A DNA stretch of 64,000 nucleotides, from NCBI RefSeq assembly GCF_000010805.1, contig NC_012522.1, positions 4,960,001 to 5,024,000 of the forward strand, written 5' to 3'. The notes under the pieces were generated by a model, which ran no database searches, was not told where the DNA came from, and saw nothing but the letters and a program-made list of their open reading frames with translations. Positions within the stretch are counted from its first letter, which is position 1. Each line of letters opens with the position of its first letter. Below are positions 8,690 to 17,889 of this stretch, piece after piece. A program made the position numbers and the translations under genes. The DNA is from Rhodococcus opacus B4 (GTDB lineage: Bacteria; Actinomycetota; Actinomycetes; Mycobacteriales; Mycobacteriaceae).

Positions 8690-9475
8690 ATGTCGAATAC
8701 CGCCGATAACCGAAACATGCTGGAGCGATTCTCCTTGCGCGGGAAGGTGGCGATCGTGACGGGAGCATCATCCGGACTCGGCGTGGCCTACGCATTCGCG
8801 CTGGCGCAGGCGGGCGCGGACGTCGTCCTCGGTGCCCGGCGCGGCGACAAACTGGCCGCGACCGCGGAGCAGGTGCGGCAGTACAACCCCCGCGTGGTGG
8901 CGGTGGAGACCGATGTGACGCAGATGGATCAGTGCAATCGGCTCGTCGATGCCGCCATCGACGCATTCGGGAAGGTGGACGTCCTCGTCAACAATGCGGG
9001 CACCGGCGGCGAGTACCACCACGTGACGCAGGATCCGCCCGACCACTTCCGGTCCGTCGTCGATGTCAACCTGCACGGCTCCTACTGGATGATCCAGGCG
9101 TGCGCGCGGGTGATGGGGGCGGGTAGTTCGATCGTGAACGTCTCCAGCGTCATGGCGCTCACGACCGCGAAGATGCCCGCCGCCGCATACAGCGCGAGCA
9201 AGGCGGCCGTCCTCGGCCTGACCCGCGACCTCGCCGCACAACTCGGGCCGAGCGGAATTCGCGTCAATGCCATTCTGCCGGGGGTCTTTCCGTCGGAGGC
9301 GACCGCCCACTACAGCGAGAACTACAAGCGTAAGATCATCGATGCCAAGATTCCCCTCGGACGCATCGGCGACCCCGAAGACATCGCCGCGGTCGTGGTG
9401 TTCCTGGCGGGCGACGCGTCCGCGTATCTGACCGGGGTGAGTCTCCCCGTCGACGGGGGCGTGCTGGTGAACTGA
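8690..9475 (+). CDS. SDR-family oxidoreductase
   Basis: 261 residues. Classical short-chain dehydrogenase: TGASSGLG cofactor loop near residue 24, NNAGTGG, catalytic Ser in VNVSSVMAL and YSASK (Tyr/Lys). An AGAGG site precedes the ATG at 8690; a TTG two codons earlier is too close to that site. NAD(P)-dependent oxidation or reduction of an alcohol/ketone; substrate unknown. Divergent from the kinase gene across a short region that contains the palindrome GGCAATTGCC (8609-8618). Confidence 0.85.
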   Translation: MSNTADNRNMLERFSLRGKVAIVTGASSGLGVAYAFALAQAGADVVLGARRGDKLAATAEQVRQYNPRVVAVETDVTQMDQCNRLVDAAIDAFGKVDVLVNNAGTGGEYHHVTQDPPDHFRSVVDVNLHGSYWMIQACARVMGAGSSIVNVSSVMALTTAKMPAAAYSASKAAVLGLTRDLAAQLGPSGIRVNAILPGVFPSEATAHYSENYKRKIIDAKIPLGRIGDPEDIAAVVVFLAGDASAYLTGVSLPVDGGVLVN

Positions 9476-9491
9476 GTGCGCGCGGGCGCCG

Positions 9492-10202
9492 TCAGCGCTG
9501 CGCCACCGAGGACGTGACCGTGCGGGTGTTCAGGCCGTCGCCGGCGTCGACGGTGAGGAACTGGCCGGTGACACTGCGGGCGGTGGGGGAGGAGAAGAAC
9601 GCGACGGCGTCCGCGATGTCGGCCGGGTCGACGAAGCCGTTGGGCATCGAGGCAAGCCAGGCGTCCTGGATATCCTGCGGCATCGACAGGATTCCGGAAC
9701 TGGCGGTCATTCCGGGTAGGACGGCGTTGGCGGTGATGCCCAGGGCGACGTTCTCGGCGGCAACGGTCTTGACCAGACCGAGCAGGCCGGCCTTCGTGGT
9801 GCTGTAGGAGACCTGGGCCGGCATGCCCTGCGTGCCTGCGGTACTGGAGATGACGACCACGCGACCGTACCGCCGTTCGCGCATCCCCGGCAGGCACTGC
9901 TGGAGAACCCGGAACGTCCCGGTGAGGTTGACGTCGAGGTCCTTCCGCCACTTGTCGATCGACAAGCTGTGTGCGGCACCGAACATCGTAGTCAGCCCGG
10001 CGTTGGCGACGTAGATGTCGATGTCGTCGAAAGGCGGCAACGCGTCGGTGGACATGTCGGCCTGATACGTGCAGCCAGGTGAACGGTCGAGAGTGACGAC
10101 CTCCATCCCGTCGGCCTCGAGCCGGGCGACGATGGCCTTGCCGATCCCGCCCTCGCGTGCGGCACCGGTCACCAGTGCCTTCCGGCGGCGAGGGTCGGTC
10201 AT
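9492..10202 (-). CDS. SDR-family oxidoreductase
   Basis: 236 residues from ATG at 10202. TGAAREGGIGKAI cofactor loop, NAGLTTM, Ser in VVISSTAGT and YSTTK active site, and a C-terminal GQFLTVDAGDG typical of FabG-like SDRs. The start overlaps the stop of the PucR regulator gene by ATGA (10199-10202), so the two are translationally coupled. This suggests the regulator controls an oxidation/reduction step carried out by this enzyme. Confidence 0.85.
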   Translation of the reverse strand: MTDPRRRKALVTGAAREGGIGKAIVARLEADGMEVVTLDRSPGCTYQADMSTDALPPFDDIDIYVANAGLTTMFGAAHSLSIDKWRKDLDVNLTGTFRVLQQCLPGMRERRYGRVVVISSTAGTQGMPAQVSYSTTKAGLLGLVKTVAAENVALGITANAVLPGMTASSGILSMPQDIQDAWLASMPNGFVDPADIADAVAFFSSPTARSVTGQFLTVDAGDGLNTRTVTSSVAQR

Positions 10203-11518
10203 GCGGTTCTCCGTTCGTCGGTGAGCGACGCGGTATCGTCCTTCGCATCGGCGCAACGGCTTTCGGCGTGGAGTGCCGGATGGTCGCGTAGCCGAAGGAC
10301 GAGTAGTGCGGTGTGGATGCTCAGTTGATGGGTCGCGTCGCCGGTGACGTCGAGACCGGTGAGGGTGTGCACCCGCGACAACCGGAGACGGACCGTGTTC
10401 TCGTGCACGCCCAGCCTGGTGGCGGTGCGGCGCATGCCACGATTCTCCTCGAACCAGACGGCCAGTGTGCGAATCAGTTCGGCCGACGCGACATCGTCGT
10501 CGAGGAGGGGGCCGAGCATGTCATCGATGAAGTGCCGAATAGCCGACACCTCGCCGTTCGCCAGGAACAGCCGGGCGGGTCCCAGATCGTCGACGGCGAG
10601 AACGCGGTGGCCGGTTCCGTCGGTGAAACGGTCGATGCAGCGCACGACCTCCCGGGCCTCCCGGTAGGCGCGGACGAACGAATCGGGTTCGTACACGGAC
10701 GACACCCCGGCGATCAGCCCGCCCGTCGGGCTCAGTTCGGTGACCGCGGCCTCGAGAGTCGCGGTGATGCGCCGGACGACGGTCGGCGATGCGACCTGCG
10801 CGGGTGCCTCGATGAGCAGGAGGATTCCCTCCGACCCGCGCGTCGACAGCACCTCCAGGCCGAGTGCCCGCTCGGTGTACTCGGCGAGGGTGCGGTCCAG
10901 ATCGTCGGGCGCTCCCTCGGGTTCGCGGACATACACCAGGGCGCGGTGGGCGTGGACGTTCACGCCGAGGTATTCGGCGCCGGCCGCGAGATCGGCCCAG
11001 GCTCCGGAGCCGCGAACAAGTTGGCGGGCGAGATTCGACCGGGCGTTCCAGGCGACCCGCGTGATGCGACGCTGGGTGAGGAACTGTGCCCCGATGCGGC
11101 GGGCGCAGCGGTGGGTCACGTACTCGTCCGTGGGAACGAACGGCGTGGGTTGCTCGTCGACGACGAGCCATCCGAGGTGTTCACCGCGTTCGACGATCGC
11201 GCTGAGTATCTTGCGCCGCGACAACCCGGTGCCCAGTTCGGCAGCGATGAGGACGGGGTCCGCGCCGGTCGGGGTCGGCTGCCCGCGCACGATGTCGCCG
11301 AGTGGTGGGAACGCGGTCTGCCTGGCCGCCTCGGGCCGGGTCGATGCGACGATGTGGCCCTTGCGATCGAACAGGGTCACCGCCTTTCCGGTGGCCTCCG
11401 AGCAGACCCGGACGATTGCGGACAGGCAGTCGACCGCGACGGCAGCGTCGTCGAGAAGTTCGTCGAACACGCTCAGCGGCAGATGCTTACGGCCGGTCCC
11501 CTCGTCTGCGGTGGACAT
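10199..11518 (-). CDS. PucR/CdaR-family transcriptional regulator
   Basis: 439 residues from ATG at 11518. A GAF-like sensory N-terminal region, a GGDEF-like central part and a C-terminal helix-turn-helix (NRGMRRTATRLGVHENTVRL, about residues 375-395), the architecture of PucR/CdaR regulators that sense catabolic substrates. Encoded just downstream of an LLM oxidoreductase (5 bp gap) and just upstream of an SDR (ATGA overlap), all minus strand: probably a three-gene unit under its own control. Confidence 0.85.
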   Translation of the reverse strand: MSTADEGTGRKHLPLSVFDELLDDAAVAVDCLSAIVRVCSEATGKAVTLFDRKGHIVASTRPEAARQTAFPPLGDIVRGQPTPTGADPVLIAAELGTGLSRRKILSAIVERGEHLGWLVVDEQPTPFVPTDEYVTHRCARRIGAQFLTQRRITRVAWNARSNLARQLVRGSGAWADLAAGAEYLGVNVHAHRALVYVREPEGAPDDLDRTLAEYTERALGLEVLSTRGSEGILLLIEAPAQVASPTVVRRITATLEAAVTELSPTGGLIAGVSSVYEPDSFVRAYREAREVVRCIDRFTDGTGHRVLAVDDLGPARLFLANGEVSAIRHFIDDMLGPLLDDDVASAELIRTLAVWFEENRGMRRTATRLGVHENTVRLRLSRVHTLTGLDVTGDATHQLSIHTALLVLRLRDHPALHAESRCADAKDDTASLTDERRTA

Positions 11519-11523
11519 TGCCG

Positions 11524-12444
11524 TCAGCGGTGATGGTCGAGGAGCAGCGCGCGGACCGAGGCCGTGTGCTCGATGGCCGATTCCATCGACGTGGTTGCCG
11601 GGACCAGGGTGATGTTGTCGGCGCCTGCCTCGACGAACGAGTTCAGCCACTCGGCCACCTGCTCGGGGGTGCCGGCGGGTGCGAGATGTCGGAACTTCTC
11701 GCGCGGCAACTGGTACAGCGCCTGCATCTTCTCGCCGACCAGACGATCTGCGGTCTCGGCATCGGTGTCGAGGCCACACCAGACGTTGACACCGAACGAA
11801 TCCGGAGCACGGTTCTCCTTCGCCGCAGCGTCGAGAATCGCGGTACGCGTCTCGGCGAAGCGCCGCGGTGTGCAGAAGATGCCGAGCCAGCCGTCGCCGT
11901 AGCGGGCGGTGCGTCGGATGGCGGATTCGCCGCGGCCGCCGATCAGGATCGGGACCTGCGGTTGGGGCGCCGGCAGGATGCGCGCGCGGTCGAGGGTGAA
12001 GAACTCGCCGTGATGCGTCACCTCCTCGCCGGTGAGGACGGCGCGCAACACGTCGAGGGTCTCGTCGAGGCGACGCCCGCGGGTGCTGGGGTCGACCCCG
12101 CTGTTCGAGATCTCGGAGCGGTCCTCGCCGCCTACACCGGCGCCGAGGACCAACCGGCCGGGCGCGATCTGCGACAGCGTCGCTATCTGGCGCGCAGCGA
12201 GCATCGGATGTCGCAGGCCGAGCAGGTAGACACCGATGATCACCGACAGCGTGTCGTGGGCCGACAGCACGGACGTCGCCGACACCATGCCGTCGAACCC
12301 GGTACCGCCGTGGAAGCTGATGTGGTCACCGACGGTGATGTGGTCGATCCCCGCCTCTGCCGCGGAATCGAGGAGAAGTCGCCGATCTGCGGGTTTCGGC
12401 ACAAGGAGTGCGTCGGTGACCGACAATCCCACTCTGATCGACAC
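11524..12444 (-). CDS. LLM-class flavin/F420-dependent oxidoreductase
   Basis: 306 residues starting at a GTG behind a GAGAGGAG site. Luciferase-like TIM barrel: HITVGDHISFHGG near residue 36, LGAGVGGEDRSE (about 100), ILIGGRGESAIRRTARYGDGW (about 163-183). Length and motifs fit the F420-dependent (TIGR03619-like) branch better than the two-component monooxygenases, but the cofactor cannot be decided here. First gene of the minus-strand LLM-PucR-SDR unit. TGGACTGACCA lies 22 bp upstream. Confidence 0.8.
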   Translation of the reverse strand: MSIRVGLSVTDALLVPKPADRRLLLDSAAEAGIDHITVGDHISFHGGTGFDGMVSATSVLSAHDTLSVIIGVYLLGLRHPMLAARQIATLSQIAPGRLVLGAGVGGEDRSEISNSGVDPSTRGRRLDETLDVLRAVLTGEEVTHHGEFFTLDRARILPAPQPQVPILIGGRGESAIRRTARYGDGWLGIFCTPRRFAETRTAILDAAAKENRAPDSFGVNVWCGLDTDAETADRLVGEKMQALYQLPREKFRHLAPAGTPEQVAEWLNSFVEAGADNITLVPATTSMESAIEHTASVRALLLDHHR

Positions 12445-12465
12445 GCTGATCTCCTCTCATGCGAA

Positions 12466-12476
12466 TGGACTGACCA
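12466..12476. promoter_or_regulatory. TGGACTGACCA box upstream of LLM gene
   Basis: Near-palindromic 11-mer just upstream of the LLM start, matching the box in the MFS promoter region at 4604-4614 (TGGACTGGCCA). May be a shared operator; low certainty. Confidence 0.35.
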
Positions 12477-12514
12477 TAAACTTTTCACCCGGTCCGTGGC
12501 AAGGGCGGACCCGG

Positions 12515-14524
12515 CTATCGCTCCCCGATCGTGCCCGCCGATGTCGCGTTGTTGCGGCGAAAGCGTTCGGCATAGTCGATGTACCAGTCGAGGGCCGCCG
12601 TGTCGGCGACGGTGGCCCGGTTGATCGCGGTCTCCGGGGCAACGCCCTGGATCAGCTTCTTGACGGGAATCTCCAGGCGCTTCCCGGTGCGGGTGGTGGG
12701 AACTGCGGGGACGTCGAAAATCGCGTCAGGGACATGCCGGGGAGAGGTCTCACGACGGATCGTGGTGCGAATCTTCTCCACGAGAGCGTCGTCGAGGTCA
12801 TGTCCGTCGCGCAGGACCACGAACAGCGGCATGTGATAGCCGCCGTTGGGTAGTTCGGCGCCGATTACGAGGGCCTCGGCGATCTCGGGGAGGGCTTCGA
12901 CTGCTTGATAGATGTCGGCCGACCCCATCCGGACACCTCCACGGTTGATCGTCGAGTCCGATCGCCCATGGACCTCGCAAGCGCCGTTTGCGTCGATGGT
13001 GATCCAGTCTCCGTGCCGCCACACTCCGGGGTAGGTCTCGAAATAGGCGTCCCGGTAGCGGCTGCCGTCGGGGTCGTTCCAGAAGTAGATCGGCATCGAC
13101 GGCATCGGCGCGACGATCACCATTTCCCCGACCTCACCGATCACGGACCGGCCGTTCTCGTCCCAAGCCTGCACGTCGACGCCCAGGTAGGGGCCCTGAA
13201 GTTCGCCGGTGCGGACCGGACTCAGCGGGTTGGCTCCGATGAATCCGGTGGCGACGTCGGTGCCACCACTGTCCGAGCCCAAATGAACATCGTTGCTGAC
13301 CGCGTCGTAGATCCACCGCCAGGTGGTGTCCGGTAGCGGGGAGCCGGTGGACATGATCGACCGCAACCTCGTCAGGTCGAAGTCGGTACCGGGTTGGGTG
13401 CCGGCCTTCTCGCACAACGTCAGATAGGCCGCGCCGGTGCCGAATCGTGTTGCCCCGTAGTGGGCGCAGATCTCGAACTGGTGGTCGGGTCGCCCGTAGG
13501 TGGGGCTGCCGTCGTACGTGATCAGCGTGGCGCCGACCGCGAGGACGTCGACGAGCATGTTCCACACCACCCAGGCGGTGCTCGCGGCGATGAACACTCG
13601 GTCCGTGGGACCGAGGTCGTAATGCAGCGCGTTGGCCTTGAGGGCTTCGAGCAGGATGCCGCCGTGCGAGTGGACGATGCCCTTCGGCATCCCGGTGGTG
13701 CCGGAGCTGTAGACGATCCACAGCGGATGATCGAACGGCACCTGCTCGTACTCCGGTCGGGCGTCGCCGACGACCAGGTCCGCATAATCGGCGACACTGT
13801 GCAGGCGGTCCCCATCGAATGGGAGACCGAGGTTGTCGACGACGATGGCGTGCCGCACGGTCGGCAGCTGGTCCAGCAGGGCGGAGAAGACGTCCCGGCG
13901 GTCGACGCGTTTGCCGTTGAACTGGTAGCCGTCCACCCCGATCAGCACGGTCGGCTCGATCTGCGCGAACCGGTCGACCATACCTTTGACACCGAAATCT
14001 GGTGCGCAACACGACCACACCGCCCCGACGCTGGCCGCGGCCAGCACCGCGACGACGGTGGGCGCGATGTTCGGCAGCATCGCCGCGATCCGGTCTCCGG
14101 GCCGCACGCCGATGTTCCGGAAGTGCGCGGCAAGGTTGGCGACCTGCGCAACCAGCTCGGCCCGCGAGAGTTCCCCGGTGGTGCCGGTTTCGTCGACCGA
14201 AATGATCGCGGGCCCGGCCTGGTCGGTATGGCGGAGCAGGTTTTCGGCCCAATTCAGCCGGGTGCCGGGGAACCACCGGGCGCCGGGCATCTGGGGGTCG
14301 GCGAGCACCGTGTGCGGTGGCGCCGAGGCGATGACGTCGAAGTACTCCCAGATCGAGAGCCAGAACTTCTCGAGGTCGCTGATCGACCAGCACCACAGAG
14401 AGTCGAAGTCGGTGGTGGCGACGTTCTTCTCGGCCGCGAGCCAGCGTTGGTACCGGCTCATGTTCGAGGCGAAGACCCGCTCGGGTGGTGGGGTCCACAA
14501 CACTTCACGTCCTGGCGCGGTCAT
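12515..14524 (-). CDS. Acetoacetyl-CoA synthetase (acetoacetate-CoA ligase)
   Basis: 669 residues, full length for the family. ANL adenylating enzyme with YSSGTTGMPKGIVHSHGG (ATP/phosphate loop, about residue 270), GSDSGGTDVATGFIG (A5-like motif) and C-terminal domain with RTGKRLEIPVKKL. The opening motif of the N-terminus (WTPPPERV...NMSRYQRWL) is typical of acetoacetate-CoA ligases. Makes acetoacetyl-CoA (or another beta-keto acyl-CoA) from acid, ATP and CoA. It follows a fumarylacetoacetase-family gene in the same direction; ring-cleavage routes through that family can give acetoacetate, which this enzyme would activate. Confidence 0.85.
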   Translation of the reverse strand: MTAPGREVLWTPPPERVFASNMSRYQRWLAAEKNVATTDFDSLWCWSISDLEKFWLSIWEYFDVIASAPPHTVLADPQMPGARWFPGTRLNWAENLLRHTDQAGPAIISVDETGTTGELSRAELVAQVANLAAHFRNIGVRPGDRIAAMLPNIAPTVVAVLAAASVGAVWSCCAPDFGVKGMVDRFAQIEPTVLIGVDGYQFNGKRVDRRDVFSALLDQLPTVRHAIVVDNLGLPFDGDRLHSVADYADLVVGDARPEYEQVPFDHPLWIVYSSGTTGMPKGIVHSHGGILLEALKANALHYDLGPTDRVFIAASTAWVVWNMLVDVLAVGATLITYDGSPTYGRPDHQFEICAHYGATRFGTGAAYLTLCEKAGTQPGTDFDLTRLRSIMSTGSPLPDTTWRWIYDAVSNDVHLGSDSGGTDVATGFIGANPLSPVRTGELQGPYLGVDVQAWDENGRSVIGEVGEMVIVAPMPSMPIYFWNDPDGSRYRDAYFETYPGVWRHGDWITIDANGACEVHGRSDSTINRGGVRMGSADIYQAVEALPEIAEALVIGAELPNGGYHMPLFVVLRDGHDLDDALVEKIRTTIRRETSPRHVPDAIFDVPAVPTTRTGKRLEIPVKKLIQGVAPETAINRATVADTAALDWYIDYAERFRRNNATSAGTIGER

Positions 14525-14550
14525 TGTTGGTGCGTCCTTTCCGGCTCCCT

Positions 14551-14589
14551 CGCCACGGGCAGAGGTGGTGTCGTGGTCTGCCCGTGGCG
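14551..14589. terminator. Hairpin between FAD hydroxylase and AACS genes
   Basis: 13-bp perfect arms (14551-14563 CGCCACGGGCAGA, 14577-14589) with a 13-base loop in the gap after the FAD hydroxylase stop on the minus strand. It could end or attenuate the VOC-FAH-hydroxylase transcript before the ligase gene. Confidence 0.55.
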
Positions 14590-14610
14590 GGAGGGTTTCG
14601 TGCGGTGGTG

Positions 14611-16377
14611 TCAGCGTGCGAGCACGGTGCCGAGGGCCCGGGTGAGCTCGTCTGCGGGGTCGGCGGCGGCGCCGGCGGCGCGCCAGGCGACGTGGTTGTC
14701 CGGGCGGACCAGGATCGCCCCGGTGTCGTCGATCTGGCGGAGTTCACTCCAGCGGCCGGTGGGGTCGGTGTAGTCGGCGCCGGCGCCGATCTGGGCGACC
14801 TTGATCTGAATACCGAACTTGTCGTTCGCCAACCGGGCGGCGTCGGACCACGCGGCACCGTCCGCGGCGGTGATGAGCACGAAGTGCGCGTTGTTCTCAG
14901 TCAGGTCGTGAGTGGAGATCTGCCGGCCCTCGTGCTCGAGCCAGGCGTGGGGCAGGCGGTGCCCGGGGCGCGTGGTGGGGTGGTAGTTGTGCCCCATCGG
15001 GTCGCGCGGCGGTGCCTCGGTGCCGTCCGGGACGAGCGCCCCGTCCCGGTAGGCGAACCCGATCTCGAGGTCGTGGGCCTGGAATTCGGTGCGCTGGGTA
15101 CTGATCACCTCGGCCGCACGGGCCCGGCGGGTCTCACCCATCGGGGTGTCGGAGAAGTAGTCCCGGAACACCTGGACCTGGGCCTCGAGGGGCTGGCCGG
15201 GGATCAGGCCGAGGCCGGCGTCGACGACCATGTGGTTGAGGAAGGTGAACATGGCCCAGTCGACGTTGCGCATGCCGACGAGGCGGCGTTCGGGCTCGTA
15301 GGTGTCGAGCAGGGCGGGGGCGGCGTCACCCTTGATCACCGCGGCCAGCTTCCAGGCCAGGTTGTGGGCGTCCTGGATGGCGGTGTTCAGACCCAGACCG
15401 GTGGTGGGCGGGTGTCGGTGGGCTGCGTCGCCGGCGAGGAAGATCCGGCCGACCTGGTACTTGTCGGCGAGCACCCCTTCGAGGATCCAGTGGCTGACCT
15501 TGTGCACCTCGAGTTCGAGGTCGGGCAGCTTCAGCAGTTCCCGGAGTCGCGGAACGATGGCTTCTTCGTCGAATCGGGCCGGGTCGTCGGGGCGGAAGGT
15601 GAAGTGCAGGACGAATTCTTCCGAGTGCTTGCCCCACGTGGGGCCCATGGCGGCCATGGCGCCGCTGTTCCAGGATCCGGCGCCCTCGGGGTTGAGCAGC
15701 CAGGTGATCAGGACGTCGTCCTCCCACCACTGGGACAGGTCGGCGGTGAAGTGGGTGCTGACCATGTCGAGGATCCCGGTGGGGCCCTCCATCGTCACAC
15801 CGAGTTCGGGTCCGACGGTCTTGCCGCCGTCGGCGGCGACCAGGTACTGGGCGTGAACGGTGTAGGTCTCCTGCGTCTCCCGGTTGAGAATGACGGCGTG
15901 GACACCGTCCTCGTCCTGCTCGAACGAGACGAGTTCGCGGCCGAAGTGAATCGAATCCGGCGCCCGCTTCTCGGCGTGCTCGCGCAACAGCACCTCGAGC
16001 CGGATCTGCGGATAGTTGCTGGACGGGCACGGACTGTCGACTGCGTAGTCGCTCTCGAGCCGTCCGCCGCCGAATGATTCGAGCGTGAAGAGCGTGCGGC
16101 CGTCGAGTTCGCCGTCACCGCCGAGCGAGGTGACCCACCTCGTCTTGCCCATGTTCTTCGGTGGAGTGCCGACCGCGTAGATCGAGTCCGCGACACCGAC
16201 CTGGCGCAGCACCTCCATCGTCCGCTGGTTGAGGTAGTGCGCCTTCGGCAGGTGCGAGGTGCCGGTGTGCCGCTCGATGAGATGGTGCTCGATGCCGTGC
16301 TCGGAGAGGAGGATCGAGGTGGTCAGGCCACACCCGCCTCCGCCGACGACGAGTACGGGGACGGTGATGTCAGACAT
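14611..16377 (-). CDS. FAD-dependent aromatic hydroxylase (TfdB/phenol-hydroxylase type)
   Basis: 588 residues. N-terminal FAD Rossmann motif VLVVGGGGCGLTTSILL (residues 8-24), the DG motif AADGGKTVGPELG, and GDAAHRHPPTTGLGLNTAIQD (about residue 320) binding the FAD ribityl chain; a thioredoxin-like C-terminal domain. This is the class A flavoprotein hydroxylase group that contains 2,4-dichlorophenol and phenol hydroxylases. Expected to add a hydroxyl to a phenol with NAD(P)H and O2. It overlaps the fumarylacetoacetase-family gene by 8 bp and lies with a VOC dioxygenase-like gene: hydroxylation, ring cleavage, hydrolysis. Confidence 0.85.
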   Translation of the reverse strand: MSDITVPVLVVGGGGCGLTTSILLSEHGIEHHLIERHTGTSHLPKAHYLNQRTMEVLRQVGVADSIYAVGTPPKNMGKTRWVTSLGGDGELDGRTLFTLESFGGGRLESDYAVDSPCPSSNYPQIRLEVLLREHAEKRAPDSIHFGRELVSFEQDEDGVHAVILNRETQETYTVHAQYLVAADGGKTVGPELGVTMEGPTGILDMVSTHFTADLSQWWEDDVLITWLLNPEGAGSWNSGAMAAMGPTWGKHSEEFVLHFTFRPDDPARFDEEAIVPRLRELLKLPDLELEVHKVSHWILEGVLADKYQVGRIFLAGDAAHRHPPTTGLGLNTAIQDAHNLAWKLAAVIKGDAAPALLDTYEPERRLVGMRNVDWAMFTFLNHMVVDAGLGLIPGQPLEAQVQVFRDYFSDTPMGETRRARAAEVISTQRTEFQAHDLEIGFAYRDGALVPDGTEAPPRDPMGHNYHPTTRPGHRLPHAWLEHEGRQISTHDLTENNAHFVLITAADGAAWSDAARLANDKFGIQIKVAQIGAGADYTDPTGRWSELRQIDDTGAILVRPDNHVAWRAAGAAADPADELTRALGTVLAR

Positions 16378-17260
16378 GGTTGGTGCTCCTGGAGGCAGTG
16401 GTGAGAGGGTGCGGGCGATCCGTGGCGGTGAAGCGGTGCCGCATCTCGCCGATACCCTCGGCGCGGCTGACGAGTTCGTCGTCGACGCCGATGAGCCGTT
16501 TCGGATCGCGGGTGAAGCCGATACCCGAGGGGGTACCGGTGAAGATCAGGTCGCCGGGCCGCAACGGGAGGATCGACGACAGGTAGGCCACGAGAACCGG
16601 GATCGGGAAGATCAGATGCCGGGTGCGCGAGTTCTGCATCACCTCGCCCGACAGGATTGTGCTGACCTCGATGTCATCACGATCGCCGAATTCGTCGGGG
16701 GTCACGAGCACCGGCCCGATCGGGGCGAAACCGGCGAACGACTTGCCGAGGTTGAACTGCTGCGGCGGCGGACCGGACAGCTGCAGGTCCCGCTCGGAGA
16801 GATCCTGGCCGAGGGTGAGCCCGGCAACGTGGTCCCAGCCCTGCGAGACGGGGACGTTGCGGGCCTCCTTGCCGATTACCGCCACGAGTTCGACCTCGAA
16901 ATCGACTGACCCGCCCGGGTGTTCGATGATGTCGTAGGGACCGGCGATCGACGCGGGGAACTTCGTGAACACGAACGGAGCATCGGGCAGCGTCAGGCCG
17001 GATTCCTCGACGTGGTCGGCATAGTTCACTCCGACGGCGAAGATCTGGCCGGGCCGCGGCACCGGAGCGCCCAGCTCCGACTCGACCACCGGCACCCCGC
17101 CGGTGAAGTCCACCGTGGCCGCCCATGCGGTGAACTCGTCCCACCGGTCGAAGATGTGCTGCGGGTCCGGCGAGAACCGGCACCCGCTGGCCTGCTCGAC
17201 GTCGACGGCGACCCCATCTGCCACGATCTGGAGCCGGCCGGATTGGTTTGCCACACGCAT
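16370..17260 (-). CDS. Fumarylacetoacetate hydrolase-family protein
   Basis: 296 residues from ATG at 17260 (AAGGA site). C-terminal FAH fold with IFAVGVNYADHVEESG, PFVFTKFPASIAGPYD, DFEVELVAVIGKEARNV (metal-binding Asp and Glu) and LIFTGTPSGIGF. The family cleaves or isomerises acylpyruvates and related diketo acids after aromatic ring opening. Sits between the VOC gene (56 bp) and the FAD hydroxylase (8-bp overlap), so it probably acts on the ring-fission product. Confidence 0.85.
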   Translation of the reverse strand: MRVANQSGRLQIVADGVAVDVEQASGCRFSPDPQHIFDRWDEFTAWAATVDFTGGVPVVESELGAPVPRPGQIFAVGVNYADHVEESGLTLPDAPFVFTKFPASIAGPYDIIEHPGGSVDFEVELVAVIGKEARNVPVSQGWDHVAGLTLGQDLSERDLQLSGPPPQQFNLGKSFAGFAPIGPVLVTPDEFGDRDDIEVSTILSGEVMQNSRTRHLIFPIPVLVAYLSSILPLRPGDLIFTGTPSGIGFTRDPKRLIGVDDELVSRAEGIGEMRHRFTATDRPHPLTTASRSTNHV

Positions 17261-17316
17261 GAAAGGTGTCCTTCGGTGAGAGTGAGGTGCTTCTGCCGGG
17301 CCGAGCACGGGCAAGA

Positions 17317-17889
17317 TCAGCTGGTCAACGCCGCCATCGGGTCGGGGAGGTCCGGGCTGGTCTGCAACGCCCAGGAGTGGGTGGTGATCTCGGAGATCGG
17401 TGTGCCTTTCACGAGGGCTTCCCGCATCAGTTCGGGTACGAACGACACCCCGACCGGGTTGTTGCCGTATTCGGGGCCGTTCATGTAGGCCGTCGCCTCG
17501 TCGGGGGTGGTGAAGTTGTCGATCTGCAACTCGACGAAGTTGCCGTCAGGGTCCTGGTAGTACAGCGACGTCGTCACCCCGTGCTGGATCGGCACCTTCG
17601 GCTCGATCCCCTTCTCCTTGAGCGAGTCGTACCGATCGAGAAGGTCGTCGAGGGTATCGAAGGTGTAGGCGGTGTGGTGCATCCCCGCCGCACCCGGATT
17701 CCTCGGCTCGAGCTGAACCGGCGCTCCCAGCAATGCGACGCGGTGGTGTTCTTCATCGAAGGTGATGAAGCACAGGCCGTGTCCCTCGTAGACCACATGT
17801 GCGTCCAGCACCGTGCAGTACCAGTCGCGCATTTCCTCGAACCGGCTGGTCTGCAGTACGACGTGCGCGAACTTGGGGGTAGCGGTCAT
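17317..17889 (-). CDS. VOC-family extradiol dioxygenase-like protein
   Basis: 190 residues with one VOC module pair. His9 (FAHVVLQT), His71/72 (GMHHTAYTF) and Glu120 (DGNFVELQ) match the 2-His-1-Glu metal triad of type I extradiol dioxygenases, and the YYQDPDGNFVELQ segment is characteristic. Likely cleaves a catechol made by the FAD hydroxylase, although glyoxalase-like roles cannot be excluded. First gene of the minus-strand unit; an AAAGGAG site precedes the ATG. Confidence 0.75.
   Translation of the reverse strand: MTATPKFAHVVLQTSRFEEMRDWYCTVLDAHVVYEGHGLCFITFDEEHHRVALLGAPVQLEPRNPGAAGMHHTAYTFDTLDDLLDRYDSLKEKGIEPKVPIQHGVTTSLYYQDPDGNFVELQIDNFTTPDEATAYMNGPEYGNNPVGVSFVPELMREALVKGTPISEITTHSWALQTSPDLPDPMAALTS

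Noticed and set aside
14485..16077. Long plus-strand frame (about 530 codons) opposite the FAD hydroxylase gene
   Set aside because: It is the complement of a well-conserved flavoprotein; its translation has low complexity (Gly/Val/Asp-rich) and no family similarity. Long antisense frames are expected in high-GC DNA.
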